The position numbers and the translations under genes were made by a program. Below are positions 17,040-25,913 of a DNA stretch of 64,000 bases, piece by piece. The notes under the pieces are model-generated. The model was not told where the DNA came from, ran no database searches, and saw nothing but the letters and a program-made list of their open reading frames with translations. Position 1 is the stretch's first letter. The number at the start of each line of letters is the position of its first letter. Source of the stretch: Phytohabitans rumicis (GTDB lineage: Bacteria > Actinomycetota > Actinomycetes > Mycobacteriales > Micromonosporaceae); the NCBI RefSeq assembly GCF_011764445.1, contig NZ_BLPG01000001.1:2604001-2668000 (forward strand). The letters are read 5' to 3'.

Positions 17040-17909
17040 ATGACACGGGGTGTGTTCTTTCTGATGGTCTTTTTGCTCGCCGCCTGCTCCTCGCCCACTC
17101 CTTCTCCCCCGCCCGAGCCGTCCTTCACACCCACGGCCGGTGACCATCGATTGACGCTGTCGTCGGGCGGGATCGAGCGCACATATCGGGTACACGCCCC
17201 GGCTGGGTACGACGCGAGCCGGCCCGTTCCGGTGGTGATCGGCCTGCACTTCTACCCCGGCGACGGCCAGGGGCTGCAGGAGATGATCGGCCTGGACGCG
17301 CAGGCCGACAAGGCGGGCTTTCTGACCGCCTACCCGGACGGCGTGAATGGCGGCTTCAACGCGCTGGTGTGCTGCGGCGACCAGGACGACGTCGCCTTCG
17401 TCAAGGCGCTGGTGGACGAGCTGAAGACCGTCTGGAAGGCCGACCCGGACCGGATCTACCTGACCGGCATCTCCAACGGCGGCGACATGAGCTTCAAGCT
17501 GGCCGTCGAACTGCCCGACACCTTCGCGGCGATCGCGCCGGTCAGCGGCGGGTTCATCGGCACGAAACCGACGGAGGCGAGCTACGCGCCGAAGAGCCCG
17601 GTGTCGGTGCTGACGTTCATCGGCGCGCAGGACCGGTTCGCCGACCAGTTCGACGGCGGCATCCAGGCGTGGCAGGAACGGGTGGGCTGCACGCCGTCCC
17701 GCCCGGCCCCGGTCCGCGGCTCGGCGACGGCCTCGCGGACCACGGCGCCCTGCGAGGACGGCAGCGAGGTGGTCGTCTACCGGCTGCCGGACATGGGGCA
17801 CAGCTGGCCGGGCGCCACCCAAGGGCAGCTCGCGGCCCCCGACGCCGGCGTGGTCGCCACGGATCTGATCTGGGCGTTCTTCGCCGCCCACCCTAGGCTT
17901 CGGGGGTGA
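17040..17909 (+). CDS. Secreted esterase lipoprotein (LpqC/PHB depolymerase-like)
   Basis: A 289-residue alpha/beta-hydrolase exported as a lipoprotein: signal peptide with lipobox LAAC (Cys16), a Pro/Ser linker, then the hydrolase. The nucleophile motif is GISNGG (Ser145); the acid is in GAQDRFAD and the His in MGHSWPG. Overall it matches the CE1/LpqC group of polyhydroxybutyrate-depolymerase or feruloyl-esterase-like enzymes; the natural substrate is unknown. It is divergent from hemY, and its stop overlaps the next start (GTGA). Confidence 0.87.
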   Translation: MTRGVFFLMVFLLAACSSPTPSPPPEPSFTPTAGDHRLTLSSGGIERTYRVHAPAGYDASRPVPVVIGLHFYPGDGQGLQEMIGLDAQADKAGFLTAYPDGVNGGFNALVCCGDQDDVAFVKALVDELKTVWKADPDRIYLTGISNGGDMSFKLAVELPDTFAAIAPVSGGFIGTKPTEASYAPKSPVSVLTFIGAQDRFADQFDGGIQAWQERVGCTPSRPAPVRGSATASRTTAPCEDGSEVVVYRLPDMGHSWPGATQGQLAAPDAGVVATDLIWAFFAAHPRLRG

Positions 17910-18667
17910 CTGAGCAACGCGTGGCGGTGGTGACCGGGGCGGCACGAGGGATCGGGCGGCGGGTGGCGGAGGTGCTGGCCGCCGAGGGGTACGCCCTGGC
18001 GCTCCTCGACCGGCAGCCGGTGACCGCGGATCTCGCCTGGACCGGAGACGTGAGTTCCGAGGCCGACGTGACCGCGTTCGCCGCGGCGGTCGATGAGCGC
18101 TTCGGGCGGGTGGACGTGCTGGTCAACAACGCCGGCGTCGCGTTCATCACGCCGCTGGAGCAGACCACGCTCGACGACTGGCGCACGGTGCTCGACGTCA
18201 ACCTGACCGGGCCGTTCCTGCTCAGCCGGGAGTTCGGCCGGCGGATGCTGGCCGCCGGCGCGGGCGCGATCGTCAACATCGCCTCGGTGGCGGGGCTGCG
18301 CGGCGTGGCCGACCGCGCCGCGTACAACGCCAGCAAGCACGGCCTCATCGGGCTGACCCGCACGCTGGCCGCCGAGTGGGGCGGGCGCGGCGTACGGGTC
18401 AACGCCGTCTGCCCCGGCTGGGTCAAGACCGAGATGGACGTCGCCTCCCAGGCCGAGGGCGCGTACGGCGACGCGGACATCACCGACCACGTTCCCATGG
18501 GACGCTTCGCCACTCCGGACGACGTCGCCCAGGCGGTGTCCTTCCTGGCCGATCCCGGGCGGGCGGCGTTCATCAACGGTGCCGCCCTGTCGGTGGACGG
18601 CGGCTGGCACGCCGACGGCAGTTGGCAGTCGCTACGCCTGGCTAGCCGCGCTCGCCTCGTGGATTAG
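17906..18667 (+). CDS. Short-chain dehydrogenase/reductase
   Basis: A 253-residue classical SDR. The Rossmann motif is [11 protein letters not shown], followed by VNNAG, and the catalytic set reads ASVAG (Ser) with YNASKHG (Tyr and Lys). The tail [20 protein letters not shown] is typical of FabG-like NAD(P)H oxidoreductases; the substrate cannot be told. The GTG start at 17906 overlaps the esterase stop. Its last 36 bases overlap the 3' end of hemE on the other strand. Confidence 0.9.
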   Translation: MTEQRVAVVTGAARGIGRRVAEVLAAEGYALALLDRQPVTADLAWTGDVSSEADVTAFAAAVDERFGRVDVLVNNAGVAFITPLEQTTLDDWRTVLDVNLTGPFLLSREFGRRMLAAGAGAIVNIASVAGLRGVADRAAYNASKHGLIGLTRTLAAEWGGRGVRVNAVCPGWVKTEMDVASQAEGAYGDADITDHVPMGRFATPDDVAQAVSFLADPGRAAFINGAALSVDGGWHADGSWQSLRLASRARLVD

Positions 18668-19678
18668 GTCCACAACCCGGCCCAACACGTCCGGATCGGT
18701 CTCCGGCAGCACGCCGTGGCCCAGGTTGAAGATGTGCCCGGAGGCGGCCCGGCCCTCGGCGAGCACCCGCCGCACCTCGGCCTCCACCACCGGCCACGGC
18801 GCGAAGAGCGCGCACGGGTCCAGGTTGCCCTGCACCGACCTGCCCGGCCCGATCAGCGGCACCGCGGCATCCAGCGGGGTACGCCAGTCCACGCCCACCA
18901 CGTCGGCCCCGGCCTCGCCCATCGCGCCGAGCAGCTGCGCGGTGCCCACGCCGAAGTGGATCCGCGGCACGGTGCCGGCCAGCCCGTTCAACACGTACGT
19001 CGAGTGCGGCAGCACGTAGCGCCGGTAGTCGGCCTCGGACAGCGCGCCGGCCCACGAGTCGAACAGCTGCACGGCGGACACGCCCGCGGCCACCTGCACC
19101 CGCAGGAACTCCAGCGTGATCTCGGCAAGCCGCGCGCACAGGGCGTGCCAGAGCTCCGGCTGGCCGTACATCATGGTCTTGGTCTTCGCGTGCGTGCGCG
19201 ACGGCCCGCCCTCGACGAGATAGCTGGCCAGCGTGAACGGCGCCCCCGCGAACCCGATCAGCGGCGTGCCGCCCAGCTCGGCGACCAGCAGCCGCACCGC
19301 CTCGTCCACATAGGAGACATCCGCCGCCGTGATCGCACGGAGCCGATCAAGATCTTCCGGGGTACGGATCGGATCGGCCACCACCGGCCCGGTGCCCGGC
19401 ACGATGTCGAGGTCGACACCGGCCGCCGCCACCGGCACCACGATGTCGCTGAAGAGGATCGCGGCGTCGACGCCGTGCCGGCGTACCGGCTGGAGGGTGA
19501 TCTCGGCCACGAGGTCCGGGCGGCGGCACGACTCGAGCATCGGGATGCCGGCCCGCACCTTCCGGTACTCCGGCAACGACCGTCCCGCCTGCCGCATGAA
19601 CCACACCGGCGTGTGTGGCACGGACTCGCCGCGGCAGGCCCGGACGAACGCCGATTCGGTTGGATTCGTGGTTGTCAT
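18632..19678 (-). CDS. hemE: Uroporphyrinogen decarboxylase
   Basis: HemE decarboxylates uroporphyrinogen III to coproporphyrinogen III, the substrate used by the hemY/hemQ branch nearby. The 348-residue protein has the signature [19 protein letters not shown], then ILFSDIVVP with the catalytic Asp, [15 protein letters not shown], and GNLDP. The ATG at 19678 starts [11 protein letters not shown]. It is divergent from DUF3000 and convergent with the SDR, with a 36-bp overlap of coding ends. Confidence 0.96.
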   Translation of the reverse strand: MTTTNPTESAFVRACRGESVPHTPVWFMRQAGRSLPEYRKVRAGIPMLESCRRPDLVAEITLQPVRRHGVDAAILFSDIVVPVAAAGVDLDIVPGTGPVVADPIRTPEDLDRLRAITAADVSYVDEAVRLLVAELGGTPLIGFAGAPFTLASYLVEGGPSRTHAKTKTMMYGQPELWHALCARLAEITLEFLRVQVAAGVSAVQLFDSWAGALSEADYRRYVLPHSTYVLNGLAGTVPRIHFGVGTAQLLGAMGEAGADVVGVDWRTPLDAAVPLIGPGRSVQGNLDPCALFAPWPVVEAEVRRVLAEGRAASGHIFNLGHGVLPETDPDVLGRVVDLIHEASAASQA

Positions 19679-19760
19679 CGTCGGCCATGGTGCCACGGCG
19701 ACCCGGCCCGTCGGCGCGGCGGTCCCCCGCGCTGGCCGTGATCGGCTTAGGCTGCGAACT

Positions 19761-20327
19761 ATGGCGTCCCCCACCGGGTATCCGGAGACCTTCACGCGGG
19801 CCGTGGCCGGGTTGAAGGCCGTGACGCCGCGCGCGGAGATCCTCCTGGAGGAGGTGGCCGCCCCGCAGCGGCTCGCCCCGTACGCCTACGCGCTGAGCGG
19901 GCTCGTCATGAAGGACGGCGACGAGGTCGCCACCGGGCGGCTGATCCTGCTGCACGACCCGGCCGGCCACGAGGCGTGGGACGGCACGTTGCGCCTGGTC
20001 ACGTACGTCACCGCCGAACTGGAGACCGACCTCGCGGCCGACCCGCTGCTGCCCGCCGTGGGCTGGACCTGGCTCACCGACGCGCTCGAAGCCGAGGACG
20101 CCACGTACACGGCGGTCGGCGGCACCATCACCCAGACCACCTCGACGCGGTTCGGCGACCTGGCCGGCCCGCCCGCGGCCGCCGACATCGAGATCCGGGC
20201 CTCCTGGACACCCGTCGGCGACGACCTCGGCGCCCACCTGCTGGCGTGGTGCGCGCTGCTCGCCTCCACCGCGGGCCTCCCACCACCCGGCGTAACCGCC
20301 CTCCACGAACGCCGCGTCACCGCCTAA
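19761..20327 (+). CDS. DUF3000 family protein
   Basis: A 188-residue soluble protein matching DUF3000, which in actinobacteria sits between hemE and ribonuclease D. Visible features are [20 protein letters not shown], a strand [17 protein letters not shown] and the C-terminal [20 protein letters not shown]. Function is unknown. Divergent from hemE with 82 bp between the starts. Followed by a 650-bp gap carrying two copies of the palindromic repeat. Confidence 0.87.
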   Translation: MASPTGYPETFTRAVAGLKAVTPRAEILLEEVAAPQRLAPYAYALSGLVMKDGDEVATGRLILLHDPAGHEAWDGTLRLVTYVTAELETDLAADPLLPAVGWTWLTDALEAEDATYTAVGGTITQTTSTRFGDLAGPPAAADIEIRASWTPVGDDLGAHLLAWCALLASTAGLPPPGVTALHERRVTA

Positions 20328-20392
20328 CTTCCACGCCCCCACGCGCGCCTACCCGCACCCGCCCGGCCCTGCCCGCGCGCGCCAGCCCAGCG

Positions 20393-20441
20393 CGGACGCC
20401 GGCCCGGCACGGACGCCGGCCCGGCACGGACGCCGGCCCGG
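20393..20441. repeat. 17-bp tandem repeat, about 2.9 copies
   Basis: The unit CGGACGCCGGCCCGGCA occurs at 20393 and 20410 with a partial third copy from 20427. It directly precedes palindromic repeat copy E. It has no coding role and looks like a replication-slippage tract specific to this locus. Confidence 0.85.
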
Positions 20442-20457
20442 CGCCAGCCGGCGCGGG

Positions 20458-20560
20458 CGTCGATCAAGGACCTTCGCGTCGATCAAGGGCAAACGGTCGT
20501 GGATCGGAGATCAAAGCACGACCATTCGCCCTTGATCGACGCACAAAGCCTTAATCGACG
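20458..20560 (-). repeat. Palindromic repeat, copy E
   Basis: A complete copy with both outer arms; the right outer arm carries a change (GCCTTAATCGACG). Reverse loop orientation (ATCGGAGATCAAA on the plus strand). It lies between DUF3000 and the minus-strand proline-rich membrane protein gene, in a convergent gap. Confidence 0.9.
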
Positions 20561-20721
20561 CGCCCGCGCGCGACGTGCGCGACGTGCGTGGACAGGCGCG
20601 GCGTGCGCGGCGTGCGCGCAGAAACCCTGGGCCGTACGAAGGCCGTGGCACGGCCGCCGCGCGAGCGGCGCTGCCCAGTCGCGCACGGCCTATCCGAGCC
20701 CGCACCACCGCCCACCGCGGG

Positions 20722-20901
20722 CATCGATCAAGGAATTCCCCGTCGATCAAGGGCAAACGGCCGCGGATCGGAGATCAAACCACGACCATTCGCCCTTGAT
20801 CGACGCACCAGCCCTTGATCGACGAGCCAGCCCTTGATCGACGCACCAGCCCTTGATCGACGCGGCCTGCCCCTGATCGACGCACAAAGCGTTGATCGAC
20901 G
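20722..20901 (-). repeat. Palindromic repeat, copy F, with expanded right arm
   Basis: The core hairpin lies at 20741-20805 with a reverse loop. To its right the outer-arm half is multiplied: five tandem units of 19-20 bp (20805-20900), each ending CTTGATCGAC or a close variant (GCACCAGCCCTTGATCGAC, then GAGCCAGCCCTTGATCGAC, and so on). The left outer arm is single. This is the only copy in the window with tandem growth of one arm. Confidence 0.9.
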
Positions 20902-20979
20902 AGGAGAGCGGCGCGCGCGGCGATGTGGAGCGCGAGCGGGCGTGTCAGGGGACGGGCCGGAGGGACGGGAGGAAAAGGG

Positions 20980-21993
20980 CTAGAGGTACTTTTCGGCCTC
21001 GTTGCAAGGCTTTTCCAGGGCGTTGGCGGCGCGTTCGGCGCTCGCCGTGTTGCCGGACGCCAGCGCGTCGAGGAATGCCGTGACCGCGTTGAGGCAGCTC
21101 GCGATCGCCGCCTTTTCCTTCTCGGTCTGGTCCTTGGCGTTCTGGGTGCCGGTCAGGTCGGTTTCGAGCTGACCCGCCTTGTCCTGGGCCGCCTGCAGGT
21201 CGCGCTTGAGGTTGTCGATCTCGGTGGTCTTCGCGGAGATCTCGCTGTCACGCGTGCTGACCTGCTCGTTCATCGTCTTTTCGGTGGCGGTCAGGTCGCT
21301 GGACTTGCTGATGAACAGCCCGGTCATGACGCCGCCGAGGATGAAGAGCAGCACGGCCACGATGCCCAGGATCAGGGTGGCCTGGCCCCGCTTGGGCGGC
21401 GGGGTGACGGCGCCGTACGGGGAGCCGTAGGGCGAGCCGGACATCGGCGGGCCGGAGTAGGGCACCCCGGACAGCGGGGGCGCGGACAGCGGCGGTCCGG
21501 CCGGCGGGGCGGATGCCGGGTCGTACCCGGGGGCGGCGGCGTATCCCGGGGTGGCGTCGTAGCCGGCCGGCGGGTACGGCGCGGCCGAGACCGGCGGCGC
21601 CGCGGCGGGCTGCGGGATCGCGGCGGCGCCCGGGGCGTATCCGGGGGCGGCCGGGGCGTACCCCGGGGCGGCCGGGGGGTACCCAGGAGCGGCCGGGGCG
21701 TACCCCGGAGCGGCGGGCGGGTAGCCGGTGGCGTACCCCGGAGCCGGAGAGGCGGGCGCCGGTTGGGCGGGCACGCCGTACGGGGGCTGCGGCGCGGGCG
21801 GGACCGAGGTGGGCTCCGGCTGCTGGTACGCGGCGGTCGGGTCCGGCGGCGGGTACGCCGCGGCGGGGACCGACCCCGTCGGGATGGTGTACGCCTGCTC
21901 GTTGCCGGCCGGCATCGGCTGCGTCGGCGGGTCCGGCGGGACGCTTCCCGGCGGCGGGTAAGGACCGCCCGGAGCGCTCGGGGGGTAGGACAT
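20980..21993 (-). CDS. Proline-rich single-pass membrane protein with coiled coil
   Basis: A 337-residue protein. Residues 1 to about 215 are Pro/Gly/Tyr/Ala-rich with tandem PGYAPAA and PGYPPAA repeats. One membrane helix (ATLILGIVAVLLFILGGVM) follows at about 220-242, then an external coiled coil (TEIDNLKRDLQAAQDKAGQL) and a short globular end with two cysteines. The topology is cytoplasmic tail, helix, external domain. Such tails are seen on actinobacterial sensor or secretion-associated proteins, but no function can be assigned. It shares its design with the upstream protease gene 73 bp away. Confidence 0.8.
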   Translation of the reverse strand: MSYPPSAPGGPYPPPGSVPPDPPTQPMPAGNEQAYTIPTGSVPAAAYPPPDPTAAYQQPEPTSVPPAPQPPYGVPAQPAPASPAPGYATGYPPAAPGYAPAAPGYPPAAPGYAPAAPGYAPGAAAIPQPAAAPPVSAAPYPPAGYDATPGYAAAPGYDPASAPPAGPPLSAPPLSGVPYSGPPMSGSPYGSPYGAVTPPPKRGQATLILGIVAVLLFILGGVMTGLFISKSSDLTATEKTMNEQVSTRDSEISAKTTEIDNLKRDLQAAQDKAGQLETDLTGTQNAKDQTEKEKAAIASCLNAVTAFLDALASGNTASAERAANALEKPCNEAEKYL

Positions 21994-22066
21994 CGTTCCT
22001 CCAGGTGCCACGCCTGAGCGGCGCGGAAGGTGGGCGCGCGCCGGAGCGACGCGCGAGGGGCACGAA

Positions 22067-23161
22067 TCAGCAGATCTTGAAGTCGTCGCAAGCGGTCTTG
22101 ATCGGCACCGCCAGGCCGATGCCCTCCGCGTCCCGGGCCTTGGCGGTCGCGATGCCGACCACCTGCTTGGCCGCGTTGATCACCGGGCCGCCCGAGTTAC
22201 CGGGGTTGATGGGCGCGTCGAACTGGATCACCGTGCCGGTGCCGTCCTCGTCCTTGCGGATGGCGCTCACGACGCCGGTGGTCACGGTGTCCTCCAGCCC
22301 GAGCGGGGCGCCGATCACCACGATCTGCTGGCCGGACTTGACCGCCTCGGTCGCCATCGTCAGCCCGGTGAACTTGTTGTTCGTTCGCAGCTGGGCGACG
22401 TCGTCCTCCTCGTCGACCTTGACGATCGTGGCGGGCCACCGCTGGTCCTTGCGCTCGATGAAGACCTCGCGCTGGCCGGCCTCCCAGACCGACTCGACGA
22501 CGTGGTAGTTCGTGAAGAGGTTCGTCGTCGACCCGGTCTGCTTCCCGACCGCGAACGCCGTACCGGTGAACTGGCCGGCCGATACGCGGAAGACGCTGGG
22601 CAGCACCTCGGACGAGATCGCCTCCGGGTTGAACGCCTTGCCCGCCTCGGTCTCCAGGTCGGTCGTGCGCTCCTCGATGGAGTCGATGCGGGTCTTGTCG
22701 GCGGCCTGCGCGTCGGCCACCTGCTTTTCGCCGTCGACGACCCGGCCCTGCAGGTCGCGGATCTGGACCGCCTGCCAGCCGGCCACGGCGCTGAGGACGA
22801 CGACCATGGCCAGCGCCGCGAGGCCGGGCCAGGTCCACCGGCCACGGCCACGGGCACGCGGCGGCGGGCCGCCGTACGGTTCCGCCGGCAGCGCGGACAT
22901 CGGCGGCGCCGAGAGGGGGTACGCGGGCGCGGGGAACGCCGCGGGCGAATAGCCCGGGGACGGTACGGGCGACCCGACGGGCGGCAACGGCCCGGGCCGG
23001 TACATGGTGTCGCCGCCCGGCCGGTACATCGCGTCGTCGGGTGGGCCCGACGCCGGCCCGGCCGTACCCGGTGACACGCTCATCACGTCGTCGACCGAGT
23101 GGCGTGGTCCAGGCAGCGGTGCTCCGGGCTGCGCGGACAGTGGGTCATACCCAGCGGCCAT
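22067..23161 (-). CDS. Membrane-anchored trypsin-like serine protease (HtrA-like, no PDZ)
   Basis: A 364-residue protein with a Pro/Gly-rich cytoplasmic N-terminus (about 1-110), one membrane helix (LAALAMVVVLSAVAGWQAVQ), a short coiled coil and an external trypsin-fold domain. The catalytic triad is present: His220 (TNYHVVE), Asp253/254 (DEEDDVAQL) and Ser323 (PGNSGGPV). Unlike DegP it ends without a PDZ domain. I infer quality control or signalling in the cell envelope. The start is at 23161, preceded by GGGAGGG; a perfect palindrome GTCACGTGAC lies about 100 bp upstream at 23262-23271. Confidence 0.87.
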   Translation of the reverse strand: MAAGYDPLSAQPGAPLPGPRHSVDDVMSVSPGTAGPASGPPDDAMYRPGGDTMYRPGPLPPVGSPVPSPGYSPAAFPAPAYPLSAPPMSALPAEPYGGPPPRARGRGRWTWPGLAALAMVVVLSAVAGWQAVQIRDLQGRVVDGEKQVADAQAADKTRIDSIEERTTDLETEAGKAFNPEAISSEVLPSVFRVSAGQFTGTAFAVGKQTGSTTNLFTNYHVVESVWEAGQREVFIERKDQRWPATIVKVDEEDDVAQLRTNNKFTGLTMATEAVKSGQQIVVIGAPLGLEDTVTTGVVSAIRKDEDGTGTVIQFDAPINPGNSGGPVINAAKQVVGIATAKARDAEGIGLAVPIKTACDDFKIC

Positions 23162-23332
23162 CGAGATCTCGCCCTCCCCTGAGACACGCGTTCCACGGTC
23201 GCATCCCGACACAACCCGGCGGCCGTACCCGTCGGAAACGACATTTGTCTCCTTCATGCTGTCACGTGACCCAGGAGACGCGCCGGGCACCGGCTGCTCG
23301 TTGCCGGCCGGCGATCACACTACGGTTGTCGG

Positions 23333-24646
23333 GTGACCGACGAACCACCCCTGCGCCGTCGGGCCGCGCAACGCCAAGCAGGGGACGGACCACACAGCCG
23401 GCAGCTTCCGGCACCCGAGAACGTGGGGCCCGACCCAACGCCTGGCGGGCCCGTTCCGCTCACCGCACCCCGCGACGGCACCCCGACACCGGTGGCGACA
23501 CCGCACGAGCTTGCCGAGGTCGTGGCGCGTTTCGCCGCGGGCACGGGGCCGGTGGCGGTGGACGCCGAGCGCGCGTCCGGCTACCGGTACACGCAGCGCG
23601 CGTACCTGGTGCAGCTGCGCCGGGCCGGCGCCGGCACCGTGCTGATCGACCCCTTGCCGCTCGGCGATCTGCGCACGCTCGACGAGGCCATCGCGGACGC
23701 CGAATGGGTGCTGCACGCCGCCAGCCAGGACCTGCCCTGCCTGGCCGATCTCGGCCTGCGACCACGTCGCCTATTTGACACCGAATTGGCCGCTCGGCTA
23801 GCCGGATTCGAGCGAGTCGGGTTGGCGGCACTGACCGAACAGCTACTTGGCTACACCCTCGAAAAGCATCATTCGGCGGCGGACTGGTCCAGCCGGCCGC
23901 TGCCGGAGTCGTGGCTGACGTACGCCGCGCTGGACGTGGAGCTCCTTGCCGACCTGCGCGACAAGCTCGCCGCCGAGCTCGCGGCGCAGGGCAAGGACCA
24001 GTGGGCGGCCGAGGAGTTCGCCGCGCTGGTGGCGTGGGGTGCGCAGCCGCCGCGGCCGCGCCCGGACCCCTGGCGGCGCACGTCCGGCATCCACCGCATC
24101 CGCGGGGCGCGGGCGCAGGCCCGGGTACGGGCGATGTGGTACGCCCGGGACGAGATCGCCTCCCGGCGTGACTCGGCACCCGGCCGGGTCCTGCCCGACG
24201 CGGCGATCATCGCCGCCGCCGAGTTGGATCCCAAGGACGAGCGGACGCTGCTGACCCTGCCCGGGTTCGGTGGCCGCTCGGTACGCCGGCTGGCCCGCAC
24301 CTGGATCGACGCGCTGGCCGAGGCCCGTGCGCTGGCCGACGACGCCCTGCCGGTCAACCCGCCGCTCGACGGTCCGCCACCCCCGCACCGGTGGGCCGAG
24401 CGGGATCCCATCGCGGCGGCGCGCCTGGCCCGGTGCCGCGAGGTGGTCACCACGACCGCCGGCGCGTACACCTTGCCGCCGGAAAACCTGATCACGCCGG
24501 ACTCCGTACGGCGGCTCGCCTGGACGCCGCCCGAGGAGATCTCCCCGGAGACGGTCTCCGCGACGCTGCGCGGCTACGGCGCGCGGGCCTGGCAGGTGGG
24601 CCTGATCGGAGAAAAGCTGGCCGGAGCGCTCCGCGACCCCGAGTGA
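23333..24646 (+). CDS. rnd: Ribonuclease D-like 3'-5' exonuclease with HRDC domain
   Basis: A 437-residue DEDD-family exonuclease. The acidic metal-binding set is visible: VAVDAERA (DxE), HAASQDLPCL (second Asp) and TYAALDVELL (YxxxD-type end). An HRDC-like helical domain follows around residues 240-320 (LDPKDERTLLTLPGFGG). RNase D trims 3' ends of structured RNAs. The GTG start at 23333 begins MTDEPPLRRR, and a 50-residue Pro-rich leader precedes the catalytic domain. The neighbour order DUF3000 - rnd - thiolase is common in actinobacteria. Confidence 0.9.
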   Translation: MTDEPPLRRRAAQRQAGDGPHSRQLPAPENVGPDPTPGGPVPLTAPRDGTPTPVATPHELAEVVARFAAGTGPVAVDAERASGYRYTQRAYLVQLRRAGAGTVLIDPLPLGDLRTLDEAIADAEWVLHAASQDLPCLADLGLRPRRLFDTELAARLAGFERVGLAALTEQLLGYTLEKHHSAADWSSRPLPESWLTYAALDVELLADLRDKLAAELAAQGKDQWAAEEFAALVAWGAQPPRPRPDPWRRTSGIHRIRGARAQARVRAMWYARDEIASRRDSAPGRVLPDAAIIAAAELDPKDERTLLTLPGFGGRSVRRLARTWIDALAEARALADDALPVNPPLDGPPPPHRWAERDPIAAARLARCREVVTTTAGAYTLPPENLITPDSVRRLAWTPPEEISPETVSATLRGYGARAWQVGLIGEKLAGALRDPE

Positions 24647-24670
24647 CCCGTACCACAGCGCAACCCTAGT

Positions 24671-24682
24671 TACCGACGAGTA
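24671..24682. promoter_or_regulatory. Possible operator upstream of fadA
   Basis: TACCGACGAGTA, a loose inverted repeat (TAC...GTA), lies 40 bp before the fadA start in the 76-bp rnd-fadA gap, overlapping a likely promoter region. Fatty-acid-degradation operons of actinobacteria are often controlled by TetR or GntR repressors binding such sites. This is a weak match to no defined consensus. Confidence 0.25.
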
Positions 24683-24722
24683 GCATCCCGGGCAGACGTA
24701 AAACCCCACGAGGAGGCCCGTC

Positions 24723-25913
24723 GTGCCCCGTCAAGTCCGGGATGTCGTCTTCGTCGACGGCGTCCGCACCCCGTTCGGCAAGGCGGGCGGCATGTACGCC
24801 AACACCCGCGCCGACGACCTGGTCATCCGCTGCATCCGCGAGCTGCTGCGGCGCAACCCCCAGCTCCCGCCCGAGCGCGTCGACGAGGTGGCCATCGCGG
24901 CCACCACGCAGATCGGCGACCAGGGGCTGACCATCGGCCGCACCGCGGCCCTGCTCGCCGGCCTGCCCAAGACCGTTCCCGGGTACGCCATCGACCGGAT
25001 GTGCGCCGGCGCGATGACCGCGGTCACCACCGTCGCCGGCGGCATCGCCATGGGCGCGTACGACGTGGCGATCGCGGGCGGCGTCGAGCACATGGGCCGG
25101 CACCCGATGGGCGAGGGCGTCGACCCCAACCCGCGCATCCTGACCGAGAAGCTGGTCGACCCCTCCGCGCTCGTCATGGGCGCCACCGCGGAGAACCTGC
25201 ACGACCGGGTGCCGCAGATCACAAAGGCCCGCGCGGACGCGTTCGGCCTCGCGTCGCAGGAGCGGACCGCCAAGGCGTACGCCGACGGCAAGATCCAGCC
25301 CGACCTGGTCACGGTGGCCGTGCGCGACCCGGAGACCGGGTGGGGTCTCGCCACCGTCGACGAGGCGCCCCGCGAGACCAGCCTGGAAAAGCTGGCCACG
25401 CTGAAGACGCCGTTCCGCGCGCACGGCAAGGTGACCGCGGGCAACGCCGCCGGCCTCAACGACGGCGCCACCGCCAGCCTGCTCGCCGCCGAGGACGTCG
25501 CCCGCGAGCTGGGCCTGCCGGTGGGGATGCGCCTGGTGTCGTACGGCTTCGTCGGCGTCGAGCCGGAGATCATGGGGTACGGCCCGATCCCGTCGACGGA
25601 GAAGGCGCTCCGCATCGCCGGGCTGTCCATCGAGGACATCGGCCTCTTCGAGCTGAACGAGGCGTTCGCCGTGCAGGTGCTGGCGTTCCTCGACCACTTC
25701 GGCATCGCCGACGACGACCCGCGGGTCAACCCGTGGGGCGGCGCGATCTCGGTCGGCCACCCGCTGGCGTCCTCCGGCGTACGGCTGATGACCCAGCTCG
25801 CGCGGCAGTTCGCCGAGCACCCCGAGGTGCGGTACGGCCTGACGGCCATGTGCATCGGCATCGGCATGGGCGGCACGGTCATCTGGGAGAACCCGGCGTG
25901 GGAGGGCAAGTGA
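24723..25913 (+). CDS. fadA: Acetyl-CoA acyltransferase (thiolase, FadA)
   Basis: A 396-residue thiolase that cleaves 3-ketoacyl-CoA in beta-oxidation. Catalytic residues are in place: nucleophile Cys94 (DRMCAGAM), His346 (SVGHPLASSG) and Cys377 (MCIGIGMGG), plus the NEAFAVQ motif. The GTG start begins MPRQVRDVVFVDGVRTPFGK, typical of the family. Its TGA overlaps the fadB start (GTGA at 25910-25913), giving a coupled fadA-fadB operon that probably forms the multienzyme complex. Confidence 0.95.
   Translation: MPRQVRDVVFVDGVRTPFGKAGGMYANTRADDLVIRCIRELLRRNPQLPPERVDEVAIAATTQIGDQGLTIGRTAALLAGLPKTVPGYAIDRMCAGAMTAVTTVAGGIAMGAYDVAIAGGVEHMGRHPMGEGVDPNPRILTEKLVDPSALVMGATAENLHDRVPQITKARADAFGLASQERTAKAYADGKIQPDLVTVAVRDPETGWGLATVDEAPRETSLEKLATLKTPFRAHGKVTAGNAAGLNDGATASLLAAEDVARELGLPVGMRLVSYGFVGVEPEIMGYGPIPSTEKALRIAGLSIEDIGLFELNEAFAVQVLAFLDHFGIADDDPRVNPWGGAISVGHPLASSGVRLMTQLARQFAEHPEVRYGLTAMCIGIGMGGTVIWENPAWEGK

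Noticed and set aside
14916-17945. A 1009-codon minus-strand frame from hemQ to the SDR start
   Set aside because: It reaches the correct hemQ frame only at its end; the rest is out-of-frame hemY and the antisense of the esterase. HemQ starts at 15614.
18632-18667. Frameshift or mis-stop at the SDR/hemE overlap
   Set aside because: Both proteins end naturally; a 36-bp convergent overlap needs no error.
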